A stretch of DNA of 64,000 bases from Sophora flavescens (Eukaryota; Streptophyta; Magnoliopsida; Fabales; Fabaceae): positions 1 through 64,000 of the forward strand of contig JAUPTC010000171.1 of the NCBI GenBank assembly GCA_030762895.1, given 5' to 3'. Below the pieces are notes generated by a model. That model did no database searches, was not told the origin of the DNA, and saw only the letters and a list, made by a program, of their open reading frames with translations. Position 1 is the first letter of the stretch, and every line of letters starts with the position of its first letter. Positions 34,264 through 47,856 of this stretch are shown piece by piece. Both the position numbers and the translations under genes were made by a program.

Positions 34264-34916
34264 TAAGTTCATAATATATTTCAATAGGAGGTAAAACATG
34301 AGTAGGTGCTTTATTGAGACTCTTGGAATCCTTGAAAGTTTCCCAACCATGGGGTACTTCCTTTGGGATGAAATCTCCAAATTTCTGCAAAAGAGTTACA
34401 ACACCACTAGGCAAAGAGATATCATTAGAAGCATTGGAAATTAAACAAAAGTCCTTGCAATAAATTATGCATTGTGGCTGTCTTGAAATCAAAGCCCTCT
34501 TCTCCTCACTTTTTGTTGCCAAAAACTCTCTTTTGCTCACTATTTTTCTCTTGCTCATCATTCTTCTTTTCACTCTCTTTTCTTTTCCCTCTTGATTATC
34601 ACTCTTCTTTTCACTCTCTTTTATTTTTCCTTTTGATCATCACTTTTATTTTCACTCTCTTTGCTTTTGCCTCATTCTCTTGTTTTGCTTTCTCTCTCTC
34701 TTTCTTCTCATTCTCTTTCTTGTTGGAGTCTTCCACCAACTTCTTCACATGGTCTTCAAAACTTTCCATTTGTCTTTTCATTCTTTCCTCTTTTCTCAAC
34801 CTCTTTTGTTCGTTCTCTCTCATCCTCTTGTCACGCCTCTCATGCATTTGCCGGATCCACTCTTCAACCTCTTTCCTATGTTCTTGCACATAGTCGAAAT
34901 TTTCAAATCGCAACAT
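34264..34916 (-). pseudogene. Proximal part of internal ORF, unit 4
   Basis: Several homopolymer contractions (for example AAAAACTCTCTTTTGC near 34521) shift the frame repeatedly in the KESEKK region. Confidence 0.72.
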
Positions 34917-34994
34917 AGCAAAAAGAAGAAAAGGAGAAAGGTAGAAGAAGAACAAAACTCAAAATTCAACCAAAGCCTAAGCTCTGATACCACT

Positions 34995-35973
34995 TGATGA
35001 CAACCAAATGGTGAGGTTGCCTTTGATGATCTTTTTGGTTGATTTTTACCAATTACAAATCCAAGTCAGAATTGAGTTGTAACATAAAAGGAAGAAAATA
35101 TGAAAATGGTGAAGATTAGAGATGGTGATGGCGCCACAAACTAGAGAGTTTGATAAGCCAAGTGAGGTTCGCCACAAGAATCGTGGATTCTTGATAGGAA
35201 CAAGATGGCTCAACCAAGAACCAAAGAGAGACAATTCCCTCACAAATGGATTTAATCCAAATTCAACATCCAAGTTCTTATTCAACATGAAAATGGAGTG
35301 TACAAATAGAGTATTAGGCTGCCAACTTTTTGGCTTCCAAAAGAGATCATAACCCCCACAATAATTAGCCTAATCATGTCACTAAATGACTCACTAATTC
35401 CCTCCTTAACTCAGCCTCTAATGGTGAGTTTATTATTCTCTCATAACCATCATTATGTGGCTGCCACACTTGACTTCTCATATTAAAAAGTGTAACTCCC
35501 ACATAATTAACAAAAAAATAAACAAACTAATAACTTATAGGAGTTACTATTGGCATGCAAACCAAAGATTCCTCCTACTAAGCCCCAAATTCGTGTACAA
35601 CATGGACTTAAGTGGGCTTGACCCATTTGCAACACTTAGCCAATTTGGACACACACATAACCCTTTACACTTATTGAATGAAAATAAAACAACTAAGTGG
35701 ACTCATAACTAGAGCACGCCCCATTTGATAAGGATCATGGGTCTTCTAGTTGAATGAGATAGGTCATCAATTGGGGCTCCATTCCATTTGTTTCATTCTT
35801 GGGCTTGCTTCTATCAAAATAGCCCCCATGTAATTAAGAGCTTGTTGGGCTTTCTTGTGTCTAACTCTTGTCATGGGCCCACCAAGTCCTTGATTTGATT
35901 CTTGATCCATGGTCTTCATTGGGCTCATATCATTCTTGTTGGAATTTGGACTTGCCCCCCATGGCTCATATCA
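34995..35973 (-). repeat. LTR_B5
   Basis: 979 bp; private variant GATAAGGATCATGG near 35727 (others GATAATGATC). Confidence 0.95.
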
Positions 35974-36147
35974 TACCCTCATTCTTTAAGAAAATTCGTC
36001 CTCGAATTTATGACTTCAAGCCCAAGTAAGTTATCGAATATTGTGTTAAGATATCCATACTTTTGGTTAACCATGCTAGTTCCCAAGCCATGGAGTACCT
36101 CCCTTGGGATAAACTCTTCCATTACATCGGTTGTATCAAACTTAAGT
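35974..36147 (-). pseudogene. Distal part of internal ORF, unit 5
   Basis: C-terminal segment in the ancestral frame (NSRTNFLKE) to the PPT. Confidence 0.75.
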
Positions 36148-36975
36148 TGATGCAAACCAAGGATGATGTCCAATTTGAGGCCAAATTAATATTTTTGATG
36201 AAAATTTTATTTTCATTGTGGTGAACCCGTATGCTTGATTTGGTCAGATCTTGAGCTACGAATCTCCGATTGATGCATTCTTTGGTGTGTTGGAAAGCTT
36301 AGGAATTATCTACAAATCATATCTCAGGCCTCTTGACCAAATTCGGCTTCTATCATGGTGAAAAAGGGCTGCAAGCTTAATACGAATTCTTGGACCTTAA
36401 ATGAGTTATATGTTAATTGGGCTACACTAAGCTTGATGAATGAGCAAGGCCCATTATGAATGGTGGCTGGCACGTTTTTGAAACTCACAAAGGAGAGCAA
36501 CCTTTGGCTTGCATGCCTAGGTAACTCCTTTAGAAGTTATGGAACCACTTTTATTATTTTCTTAAGTAGGATAGTTATGTTCTTTTAATAACCACTTAGT
36601 GGAGAGTTATGTCTAGGAGTTTATGTCATCTTATGATGACCTTTGGTTTTTATTTCCTATGCTATATGTACACACCTATTACATGATGAATGATAACTTT
36701 GAGTTCATTTTGGATTGATTCCAATTGTGAGAGTGTTTTCTCTCTTGGGTTCTTCATTGAGCCAACCCTTGTTCTTATCAAGAATCCAAGATTCTTGTGG
36801 CGAACCTCACATTGGCTTATCAAATCCCCTTGGATTTGTGGCGCCTACCTCCCATTTCTCATCTTATCCAATTTTGTATTTCATCTTCTTCTATATTTCA
36901 TCTTCTTCTATAATTTTGCTTGGTCACTCAAGGATAGATCCGAAAATATATATGTTCCTTGTTAGGATCATATCA
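36148..36975 (+). repeat. Nested solo LTR, unit 5 (828 bp), TSD TAAGT
   Basis: Has AGCTTAGGAATTATC (one G fewer) near 36297, shared with unit 8, and TTTCCTATGC shared with unit 4. Confidence 0.95.
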
Positions 36976-37634
36976 TAAGTTCATAATATATTTCAATAGG
37001 AGGTAAAACATGAGTAGGTGCTTTATTGAGACTCTTGGAATCCTTGAAAGTTTCCCAACCATGGGGTACTTCCTTTGGGATGAAATCTCCAAATTTCTGC
37101 CAAAAGAGTTACAACACCACTAGGCAAAGAGATATCATTAGAAGCATTGGAAATTAAACAAAAGTCCTTGCAATAAATTATGCATTGTGGCTGTCTTGAA
37201 ATCAAAGCCCTCTTCTCCTCACTTTTTGTTGCCAAAAAACTCTCTTTTTGCTCACTATTTTTCTCTTGCTCATCATTCTTCTTTTCACTCTCTTTTTCTT
37301 TTCCCTCTTGATTATCACTCTTCTTTTCACTCTCTTTTTATTTTTCCTTTTGATCATCACTTTTATTTTCACTCTCTTTTGCTTTTGCCTCATTCTCTTG
37401 TTTTGCTTTCTCTCTCTCTTTCTTCTCATTCTCTTTCTTGTTGGAGTCTTCCACCAACTTCTTCACATGGTCTTCAAAACTTTCCATTTGTCTTTTCATT
37501 CTTTCCTCTTTTCTCAACCTCTTTTGTTCGTTCTCTCTCATCCTCTTGTCACGCCTCTCATGCATTTGCCGGATCCACTCTTCAACCTCTTTCCTATGTT
37601 CTTGCACATAGTCGAAATTTTCAAATCGCAACAT
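36976..37634 (-). pseudogene. Proximal part of internal ORF, unit 5
   Basis: Extra C in TTCTGCCAAAAG near 37098 shifts the linker segment; otherwise as unit 3. Confidence 0.73.
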
Positions 37635-37712
37635 AGCAAAAAGAAGAAAAGGAGAAAGGTAGAAGAAGAACAAAACTCAAAATTCAACCAAAGCCTAAGC
37701 TCTGATACCACT

Positions 37713-38691
37713 TGATGACAACCAAATGGTGAGGTTGCCTTTGATGATCTTTTTGGTTGATTTTTACCAATTACAAATCCAAGTCAGAATTGAGTTGTAA
37801 CATAAAAGGAAGAAAATATGAAAATGGTGAAGATTAGAGATGGTGATGGCGCCACAAACTAGAGAGTTTGATAAGCCAAGTGAGGTTCGCCACAAGAATC
37901 GTGGATTCTTGATAGGAACAAGATGGCTCAACCAAGAACCAAAGAGAGACAATTCCCTCACAAATGGATTTAATCCAAATTCAACATCCAAGTTCTTATT
38001 CAACATGAAAATGGAGTGTACAAATAGAGTATTAGGCTGCCAACTTTTGGCTTCCAAAAGAGATCATAACCCCCACAATAATTAGCCTAATCATGTCACT
38101 AAATGACTCACTAATTCCCTCCTTAACTCAGCCTCTAATGGTGAGTTTATTATTCTCTCATAACCATCATTATGTGGCTGCCACACTTGACTTCTCATAT
38201 TAAAAAGTGTAACTCCCACATAATTAACAAAAAAATAAACAAACTAATAACTTATAGGAGTTACTATTGGCATGCAAACCAAAGATTCCTCCTACTAAGC
38301 CCCAAATTCGTGTACAACATGGACTTAAGTGGGCTTGACCCATTTGCAACACTTAGCCAATTTGGACACACACATAACCCTTTACACTTATTGAATGAAA
38401 ATAAAACAACTAAGTGGACTCATAACTAGAGCACGCCCCATTTGATAATGATCATGGGTCTTCTAGTTGAATGAGATAGGTCATCAATTGGGGCTCCATT
38501 CCATTTGTTTCATTCTTGGGCTTGCTTCTATCAAAATAGCCCCCATGTAATTAAGAGCTTGTTGGGCTTTCTTGTGTCTAACTCTTGTCATGGGCCCACC
38601 AAGTCCTTGATTTGATTCTTGATCCATGGTCTTCATTGGGCTCATATCATTCTTGTTGGAATTTGGACTTGCCCCCCCATGGCTCATATCA
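37713..38691 (-). repeat. LTR_B6
   Basis: 979 bp; CAACTTTTGGCTTCC near 38041 lacks one T. Confidence 0.95.
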
Positions 38692-38865
38692 TACCCTCCT
38701 TCTTTAAGAAAATTCGTCCTCGAATTTATGACTTCAAGCCCAAGTAAGTTATCGAATATTGTGTTAAGATATCCATACTTTTGGTTAACCATGCTAGTTC
38801 CCAAGCCATGGAGTACCTCCCTTGGGATAAACTCTTCCATTACATCGGTTGTATCAAACTTAAGT
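38692..38865 (-). pseudogene. Distal part of internal ORF, unit 6
   Basis: The frame here stays open from FDTTD through the PPT into LTR_B6 (38484-38891 minus, 135 codons), showing the LTR-coded GLGGPMTRVRHKK tail joined to the internal ORF. Confidence 0.75.
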
Positions 38866-39696
38866 TGATGCAAACCAAGGATGATGTCCAATTTGAGGCC
38901 AAATTAATATTTTTGATGAAAATTTTATTTTCATTGTGGTGAACCCGTATGCTTGATTTGGTCAGATCTTGAGCTACGAATCTCCGATTGATGCATTCTT
39001 TGGTGTGTTGGAAAGCTTAGGGAATTATCTACAAATCATATCTCAGGCCTCTTGACCAAATTCGGCTTCTATCATGGTGAAAAAGGGCTGCAAGCTTAAT
39101 ACGAATTCTTGGACCTTAAATGAGTTATATGTTAATTGGGCTACACTAAGCTTGATGAATGAGCAAGGCCCATTATGAATGGTGGCTGGCACGTTTTTGA
39201 AACTCACAAAGGAGAGCAACCTTTGGCTTGCATGCCTAGGTAACTCCTTTAGAAGTTATGGAACCACTTTTATTATTTTCTTAAGTAGGATAGTTATGTT
39301 CTTTTAATAACCACTTAGTGGAGAGTTATGTCTAGGAGTTTATGTCATCTTATGATGACCTTTGGTTTTTATTTCCCTATGCTATATGTACACACCTATT
39401 ACATGATGAATGATAACTTTGAGTTCATTTTGGATTGATTCCAATTGTGAGAGTGTTTTCTCTCTTGGGTTCTTCATTGAGCCAACCCTTGTTCTTATCA
39501 AGAATCCAAGATTCTTGTGGCGAACCTCACATTGGCTTATCAAATCCCCTTGGATTTGTGGCGCCTACCTCCCATTTCTCATCTTATCCAATTTTGTATT
39601 TCATCTTCTTCTATATTTCATCTTCTTCTATAATTTTGCTTGGTCACTCAAGGATAGATCCGAAAAATATATATGTTCCTTGTTAGGATCATATCA
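38866..39696 (+). repeat. Nested solo LTR, unit 6 (831 bp), TSD TAAGT
   Basis: Two copies of the 17-bp motif and the extra A (CGAAAAATATAT), both as in unit 3. Confidence 0.95.
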
Positions 39697-40351
39697 TAAG
39701 TTCATAATATATTTCAATAGGAGGTAAAACATGAGTAGGTGCTTTATTGAGACTCTTGGAATCCTTGAAAGTTTCCCAACCATGGGGTACTTCCTTTGGG
39801 ATGAAATCTCCAAATTTCTGCAAAAGAGTTACAACACCACTAGGCAAAGAGATATCATTAGAAGCATTGGAAATTAAACAAAAGTCCTTGCAATAAATTA
39901 TGCATTGTGGCTGTCTTGAAATCAAAGCCCTCTTCTCCTCACTTTTGTTGCCAAAAACTCTCTTTTTGCTCACTATTTTTCTCTTGCTCATCATTCTTCT
40001 TTTCACTCTCTTTTCTTTCCCTCTTGATTATCACTCTTCTTTTCACTCTCTTTTTATTTTTCCTTTTGATCATCACTTTTATTTTCACTCTCTTTTGCTT
40101 TTGCCTCATTCTCTTGTTTTGCTTTCTCTCTCTCTTTCTTCTCATTCTCTTTCTTGTTGGAGTCTTCCACCAACTTCTTCACATGGTCTTCAAAACTTTC
40201 CATTTGTCTTTTCATTCTTTCCTCTTTTTCTCAACCTCTTTTGTTCGTTCTCTCTCATCCTCTTGTCACGCCTCTCATGCATTTGCCGGATCCACTCTTC
40301 AACCTCTTTCCTATGTTCTTGCACATAGTCGAAATTTTCAAATCGCAACAT
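39697..40351 (-). pseudogene. Proximal part of internal ORF, unit 6
   Basis: An extra T in CCTCTTTTTCTCAACC near 40225 truncates the charged domain at 66 codons of the longer frame. T-run losses near 39943 and 40012 shift it again. Confidence 0.73.
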
Positions 40352-40429
40352 AGCAAAAAGAAGAAAAGGAGAAAGGTAGAAGAAGAACAAAACTCAAAAT
40401 TCAACCAAAGCCTAAGCTCTGATACCACT

Positions 40430-41414
40430 TGATGACAACCAAATGGTGAGGTTGCCTTTGATGATCTTTTTTTGGTTGATTTTTACCAATTACAAATCCA
40501 AGTCAGAATTGAGTTGTAACAAAAAAAGGAAGAAAATATGAAAATGGTGAAGATTAGAGATGGTGATGGCGCCACAAACTAGAGAGTTTGATAAGCCAAG
40601 TGAGGTTTCGCCACAAGAATCGTGGGATTCTTGATAGGAACAAGATGGCTCAACCAAGAACCAAAGAGAGACAATTCCCTCACAAATGGATTTAATCCAA
40701 ATTCAACATCCAAGTTCTTATTCAACATGAAAATGGAGTGTACAAATAGAGTATTAGGCTGCCAACTTTTTGGCTTCCAAAAGAGATCATAACCCCCACA
40801 ATAATTAGCCTAATCATGTCACTAAATGACTCACTAATTCCCTCCTTAACTCAGCCTCTAATGGTGAGTTTATTATTCTCTCATAACCATCATTATGTGG
40901 CTGCCACACTTGACTTCTCATATTAAAAAGTGTAACTCCCACATAATTAACAAAAAAATAAACAAACTAATAACTTATAGGAGTTACTATTGGCATGCAA
41001 ACCAAAGATTCCTCCTACTAAGCCCCAAATTCGTGTACAACATGGACTTAAGTGGGCTTGACCCATTTGCAACACTTAGCCAATTTGGACACACACATAA
41101 CCCTTTACACTTATTGAATGAAAATAAAACAACTAAGTGGACTCATAACTAGAGCACGCCCCATTTGATAATGATCATGGGTCTTCTAGTTGAATGAGAT
41201 AGGTCATCAATTGGGGCTCCATTCCATTTGTTTCATTCTTGGGCTTGCTTCTATCAAAATAGCCCCCATGTAATTAAGAGCTTGTTGGGCTTTCTTGTGT
41301 CTAACTCTTGTCATGGGCCCACCAAGTCCTTGATTTGATTCTTGATCCATGGTCTTCATTGGGCTCATATCATTCTTGTTGGAATTTGGACTTGCCCCCC
41401 CATGGCTCATATCA
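40430..41414 (-). repeat. LTR_B7
   Basis: 985 bp, the longest copy, with several single-base insertions near 40470-40625 (GGTTTCGCC, CGTGGGATTC). Confidence 0.94.
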
Positions 41415-41588
41415 TACCCTCCTTCTTTAAGAAAATTCGTCCTCGAATTTATGACTTCAAGCCCAAGTAAGTTATCGAATATTGTGTTAAGATATCCATA
41501 CTTTTGGTTAACCATGCTAGTTCCCAAGCCATGGAGTACCTCCCTTGGGATAAACTCTTCCATTACATCGGTTGTATCAAACTTAAGT
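41415..41588 (-). pseudogene. Distal part of internal ORF, unit 7
   Basis: Open through the PPT into LTR_B7 (41207-41614 minus), as in unit 6. Confidence 0.75.
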
Positions 41589-42418
41589 TGATGCAAACCA
41601 AGGATGATGTCCAATTTCAGGCCAAATTAATATTTTTGATGAAAATTTTATTTTCATTGTGGTGAACCCGTATGCTTGATTTGGTCAGATCTTGAGCTAC
41701 GAATCTCCGATTGATGCATTCTTTGGTGTGTTGGAAAGCTTAGGGAATTATCTACAAATCATATCTCAGGCCTCTTGACCAAATTCGGCTTCTATCATGG
41801 TGAAAAAGGGCTGCAAGCTTAATACGAATTCTTGGACCTTAAATGAGTTATATGTTAATTGGGCTACACTAAGCTTGATGAATGAGCAAGGCCCATTATG
41901 AATGGTGGCTGGCACGTTTTTGAAACTCACAAAGGAGAGCAACCTTTGGCTTGCATGCCTAGGTAACTCCTTTAGAAGTTATGGAACCACTTTTATTATT
42001 TTCTTAAGTAGGATAGTTATGTTCTTTTAATAACCACTTAGTGGAGAGTTATGTCTAGGAGTTTATGTCATCTTATGATGACCTTTGGTTTTTATTTCCC
42101 TATGCTATATGTACACACCTATTACATGATGAATGATAACTTTGAGTTCATTTTGGATTGATTCCAATTGTGAGAGTGTTTTCTCTCTTGGGTTCTTCAT
42201 TGAGCCAACCCTTGTTCTTATCAAGAATCCAAGATTCTTGTGGCGAACCTCACATTGGCTTATCAAATCCCCTTGGATTTGTGGCGCCTACCTCCCATTT
42301 CTCATCTTATCCAATTTTGTATTTCATCTTCTTCTATATTTCATCTTCTTCTATAATTTTGCTTGGTCACTCAAGGATAGATCCGAAAATATATATGTTC
42401 CTTGTTAGGATCATATCA
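41589..42418 (+). repeat. Nested solo LTR, unit 7 (830 bp), TSD TAAGT
   Basis: Private variant CCAATTTCAGGCC near 41612 (others TTTGAGG). Confidence 0.95.
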
Positions 42419-43075
42419 TAAGTTCATAATATATTTCAATAGGAGGTAAAACATGAGTAGGTGCTTTATTGAGACTCTTGGAATCCTTGAAAGTTTCCCA
42501 ACCATGGGGTACTTCCTTTGGGATGAAATCTCCAAATTTCTGCAAAAGAGTTACAACACCACTAGGCAAAGAGATATCATTAGAAGCATTGGAAATTAAA
42601 CAAAAGTCCTTGCAATAAATTATGCATTGTGGCTGTCTTGAAATCAAAGCCCTCTTCTCCTCACTTTTTGTTGCCAAAAAACTCTCTTTTTGCTCACTAT
42701 TTTTCTCTTGCTCATCATTCTTCTTTTCACTCTCTTTTTCTTTTCCTCTTGATTATCACTCTTCTTTTCACTCTCTTTTTATTTTTCCTTTTGATCATCA
42801 CTTTTATTTTCACTCTCTTTTGCTTTTGCCTCATTCTCTTGTTTTGCTTTCTCTCTCTCTTTCTTCTCATTCTCTTTCTTGTTGGAGTCTTCCACCAACT
42901 TCTTCACATGGTCTTCAAAACTTTCCATTTGTCTTTTCATTCTTTCCTCTTTTCTCAACCTCTTTTGTTCGTTCTCTCTCATCCTCTTGTCACGCCTCTC
43001 ATGCATTTGCCGGATCCACTCTTCAACCTCTTTCCTATGTTCTTGCACATAGTCGAAATTTTCAAATCGCAACAT
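42419..43075 (-). pseudogene. Proximal part of internal ORF, unit 7
   Basis: As unit 2, with one C fewer in TTTTCCTCTTG near 42741. The adjacent PBS is altered (GCTCCGATACC). Confidence 0.74.
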
Positions 43076-43153
43076 AGCAAAAAGAAGAAAAGGAGAAAGG
43101 TAGAAGAAGAACAAAACTCAAAATTCAACCAAAGCCTAAGCTCCGATACCACT

Positions 43154-44135
43154 TGATGACAACCAAATGGTGAGGTTGCCTTTGATGATCTTTTTGGTTG
43201 ATTTTTACCAATTACAAATCCAAGTCAGAATTGAGTTGTAACATAAAAGGAAGAAAATATGAAAATGGTGAAGATTAGAGATGGTGATGGCGCCACAAAC
43301 TAGAGAGTTTGATAAGCCAAGTGAGGTTCGCCACAAGAATCGTGGATTCTTGATAGGAACAAGATGGCTCAACCAAGAACCAAAGAGAGACAATTCCCTC
43401 ACAAATGGATTTAATCCAAATTCAACATCCAAGTTCTTATTCAACATGAAAATGGAGTGTACAAATAGAGTATTAGGCTGCCAACTTTTTGGCTTCCAAA
43501 AGAGATCATAACCCCCACAATAATTAGCCTAATCATGTCACTAAATGACTCACTAATTCCCCTCCTTAACTCAGCCTCTAATGGTGAGTTTATTATTCTC
43601 TCATAACCATCATTATGTGGCTGCCACACTTGACTTCTCATATTAAAAAGTGTAACTCCCACATAATTAACAAAAAAAATAAACAAACTAATAACTTATA
43701 GGAGTTACTATTGGCATGCAAACCAAAGATTCCTCCTACTAAGCCCCAAATTCGTGTACAACATGGACTTAAGTGGGCTTGACCCATTTGCAACACTTAG
43801 CCAATTTGGACACACACATAACCCTTTACACTTATTGAATGAAAATAAAACAACTAAGTGGACTCATAACGAGAGCACGCCCCATTTGATAATGATCATG
43901 GGTCTTCTAGTTGAATGAGATAGGTCATCAATTGGGGCTCCATTCCATTTGTTTCATTCTTGGGCTTGCTTCTATCAAAATAGCCCCCATGTAATTAAGA
44001 GCTTGTTGGGCTTTCTTGTGTCTAACTCTTGTCATGGGCCCACCAAGTCCTTGATTTGATTCTTGATCCATGGTCTTCATTGGGCTCATATCATTCTTGT
44101 TGGAATTTGGACTTGCCCCCCCATGGCTCATATCA
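43154..44135 (-). repeat. LTR_B8
   Basis: 982 bp; CATAACGAGAGC near 43866 is private to this copy. Confidence 0.95.
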
Positions 44136-44306
44136 TACCCTCCTTTAAGAAAATTCGCCCTCGAATTTATGACTTCAAGCCCAAGTAAGTTATCGAATAT
44201 TGTGTTAAGATATCCATACTTTTGGTTAACCATGCTAGTTCCCAAGCCATGGAGTACCTCCCTTGGGATAAACTCTTCCATTACATCGGTTGTATCAAAC
44301 TTAAGT
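44136..44306 (-). pseudogene. Distal part of internal ORF, unit 8
   Basis: Lacks one TTCT at the PPT (CCTCCTTTAAG), a deletion shared with unit 11. Confidence 0.74.
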
Positions 44307-45135
44307 TGATGCAAACCAAGGATGATGTCCAATTTGAGGCCAAATTAATATTTTTGATGAAAATTTTATTTTCATTGTGGTGAACCCGTATGCTTGATTT
44401 GGTCAGATCTTGAGCTACGAATCTCCGATTGATGCATTCTTTGGTGTGTTGGAAAGCTTAGGAATTATCTACAAATCATATCTCAGGCCTCTTGACCAAA
44501 TTCGGCTTCTATCATGGTGAAAAAGGGCTGCAAGCTTAATACGAATTCTTGGACCTTAAATGAGTTATATGTTAATTGGGCTACACTAAGCTTGATGAAT
44601 GAGCAAGGCCCATTATGAATGGTGGCTGGCACGTTTTTGAAACTCACAAAGGAGAGCAACCTTTGGCTTGCATGCCTAGGTAACTCCTTTAGAAGTTATG
44701 GAACCACTTTTATTATTTTCTTAAGTAGGATAGTTATGTTCTTTTAATAACCACTTAGTGGAGAGTTATGTCTAGGAGTTTATGTCATCTTATGATGACC
44801 TTTGGTTTTTATTTCCCTATGCTATATGTACACACCTATTACATGATGAATGATAACTTTGAGTTCATTTTGGATTGATTCCAATTGTGAGAGTGTTTTC
44901 TCTCTTGGGTTCTTCATTGAGCCAACCCTTGTTCTTATCAAGAATCCAAGATTCTTGTGGCGAACCTCACATTGGCTTATCAAATCCCCTTGGATTTGTG
45001 GCGCCTACCTCCCATTTCTCATCTTATCCAATTTTGTATTTCATCTTCTTCTATATTTCATCTTCTTCTATAATTTTGCTTGGTCACTCAAGGATAGATC
45101 CGAAAATATATATGTTCCTTGTTAGGATCATATCA
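44307..45135 (+). repeat. Nested solo LTR, unit 8 (829 bp), TSD TAAGT
   Basis: Two copies of the 17-bp motif; shares the AGGAATTATC deletion with unit 5. Confidence 0.95.
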
Positions 45136-45793
45136 TAAGTTCATAATATATTTCAATAGGAGGTAAAACATGAGTAGGTGCTTTATTGAGACTCTTGGAA
45201 TCCTTGAAAGTTTCCCAACCATGGGGTACTTCCTTTGGGATGAAATCTCCAAATTTCTGCAAAAGAGTTACAACACCACTAGGCAAAGAGATATCATTAG
45301 AAGCATTGGAAATTAAACAAAAGTCCTTGCAATAAATTATGCATTGTGGCTGTCTTGAAATCAAAGCCCTCTTCTCCTCACTTTTTGTTGCCAAAAAACT
45401 CTCTTTTTGCTCACTATTTTTCTCTTGCTCATCATTCTTCTTTTCACTCTCTTTTTCTTTTCCCTCTTGATTATCACTCTTCTTTTCACTCTCTTTTTAT
45501 TTTCCTTTTGATCATCACTTTTATTTTCACTCTCTTTTGCTTTTGCCTCATTCTCTTGTTTTGCTTTCTCTCTCTCTTTCTTCTCATTCTCTTTCTTGTT
45601 GGAGTCTTCCACCAACTTCTTCACATGGTCTTCAAAACTTTCCATTTGTCTTTTCATTCTTTCCTCTTTTCTCAACCTCTTTTGTTCGTTTCTCTCTCAT
45701 CCTCTTGTCACGCCTCTCATGCATTTGCCGGATCCACTCTTCAACCTCTTTCCTATGTTCTTGCACATAGTCGAAATTTTCAAATCGCAACAT
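45136..45793 (-). pseudogene. Proximal part of internal ORF, unit 8
   Basis: Extra T in GTTCGTTTCTCTC near 45690 breaks the charged domain. A lost base near 45500 removes the TAA but shifts the frame. The adjacent PBS lacks a base (GCTCGATACC). Confidence 0.73.
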
Positions 45794-45871
45794 AGCAAAA
45801 AGAAGAAAAGTAGAAATGTAGAAGAAGAACAAAAATCAAAAATTCAACCAAAGCCTAAGCTCGATACCACT

Positions 45872-46851
45872 TGATGACAACCAAATGGTGAGGTTGCCTT
45901 TGATGATCTTTTTGGTTGATTTTTACCAATTACAAATCCAAGTCAGAATTGAGTTGTAACATAAAAGGAAGAAAATATGAAAATGGTGAAGATTAGAGAT
46001 GGTGATGGCGCCACAAACTAGAGAGTTTGATAAGCCAAGTGAGGTTCGCCACAAGAATCGTGGATTCTTGATAGGAACAAGATGGCTCAACCAAGAACCA
46101 AAGAGAGACAATTCCCTCACAAATGGATTTAATCCAAATTCAACATCCAAGTTCTTATTCAACATGAAAATGGAGTGTACAAATAGAGTATTAGGCTGCC
46201 AACTTTTTGGCTTCCAAAAGAGATCATAACCCCCACAATAATTAGCCTAATCATGTCACTAAATGACTCACTAATTCCCTCCTTAACTCAGCCTCTAATG
46301 GTGAGTTTATTATTCTCTCATAACCATCATTATGTGGCTGCCACACTTGACTTCTCATATTAAAAAGTGTAACTCCCACATAATTAACAAAAAAATAAAC
46401 AAACTAATAACTTATAGGAGTTACTATTGGCATGCAAACCAAAGATTCCTCCTACTAAGCCCCAAATTCGTGTACAACATGGACTTAAGTGGGCTTGACC
46501 CATTTGCAACACTTAGCCAATTTGGACACACACATAACCCTTTACACTTATTGAATGAAAATAAAACAACTAAGTGGACTCATAACTAGAGCACGCCCCA
46601 TTTGATAATGATCATGGGTCTTCTAGTTGAATGAGATAGGTCATCAATTGGGGCTCAATTCCATTTGTTTCATTCTTGGGCTTGCTTCTATCAAAATAGC
46701 CCCCATGTAATTAAGAGCTTGTTGGGCTTTCTTGTGTCTAACTCTTTTCATGGGCCCACCAAGTCCTTGATTTGATTCTTGATCCATGGTCTTCATTGGG
46801 CTCATATCATTCTTGTTGGAATTTGGACTTGCCCCCCCATGGCTCATATCA
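45872..46851 (-). repeat. LTR_B9
   Basis: 980 bp; carries GGGCTCAATTCC (46652) and ACTCTTTTCATGG (46741), both shared only with LTR_B10. Confidence 0.95.
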
Positions 46852-47025
46852 TACCCTCCTTCTTTAAGAAAATTCGTCCTCGAATTTATGACTTCAAGCC
46901 CAAGTAAGTTATCGAATATTGTGTTAAGATATCCATACTTTTGGTTAACCATGCTAGTTCCCAAGCCATGGAGTACCTCCCTTGGGATAAACTCTTCCAT
47001 TACATCGGTTGTATCAAACTTAAGT
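46852..47025 (-). pseudogene. Distal part of internal ORF, unit 9
   Basis: Open through the PPT into LTR_B9 (46644-47051 minus). Confidence 0.75.
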
Positions 47026-47856
47026 TGATGCAAACCAAGGATGATGTCCAATTTGAGGCCAAATTAATATTTTTGATGAAAATTTTATTTTCATTGTGGT
47101 GAACCCGTATGCTTGATTTGGTCAGATCTTGAGCTACGAATCTCTGATTGATGCATTCTTTGGTGTGTTGGAAAGCTTAGGGAATTATCTACAAATCATA
47201 TCTCAGGCCTCTTGACCAAATTCGGCTTCTATCATGGTGAAAAAGGGCTGCAAGCTTAATACGAATTCTTGGACCTTAAATGAGTTATATGTTAATTGGG
47301 CTACACTAAGCTTGATGAATGAGCAAGGCCCATTATGAATGGTGGCTGGCACGTTTTTGAAACTCACAAAGGAGAGCAACCTTTGGCTTGCATGCCTAGG
47401 TAACTCCTTTAGAAGTTATGGAACCACTTTTATTATTTTCTTAAGTAGGATAGTTATGTTCTTTTAATAACCACTTAGTGGAGAGTTATGTCTAGGAGTT
47501 TATGTCATCTTATGATGACCTTTGGTTTTTATTTCCCTATGCTATATGTACACACCTATTACATGATGAATGATAACTTTGAGTTCATTTTGGATTGATT
47601 CCAATTGTGAGAGTGTTTTCTCTCTTGGGTTCTTCATTGAGCCAACCCTTGTTCTTATCAAGAATCCAAGATTCTTGTGGCGAACCCTCACATTGGCTTA
47701 TCAAATCCCCTTGGATTTGTGGCGCCTACCTCCCATTTCTCATCTTATCCAATTTTGTATTTCATCTTCTTCTATATTTCATCTTCTTCTATAATTTTGC
47801 TTGGTCACTCAAGGATAGATCCGAAAATATATATGTTCCTTGTTAGGATCATATCA
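47026..47856 (+). repeat. Nested solo LTR, unit 9 (831 bp), TSD TAAGT
   Basis: Has AATCTCTGATTG near 47142, shared only with unit 10, plus a private extra C (GAACCCTCAC near 47684). Confidence 0.95.
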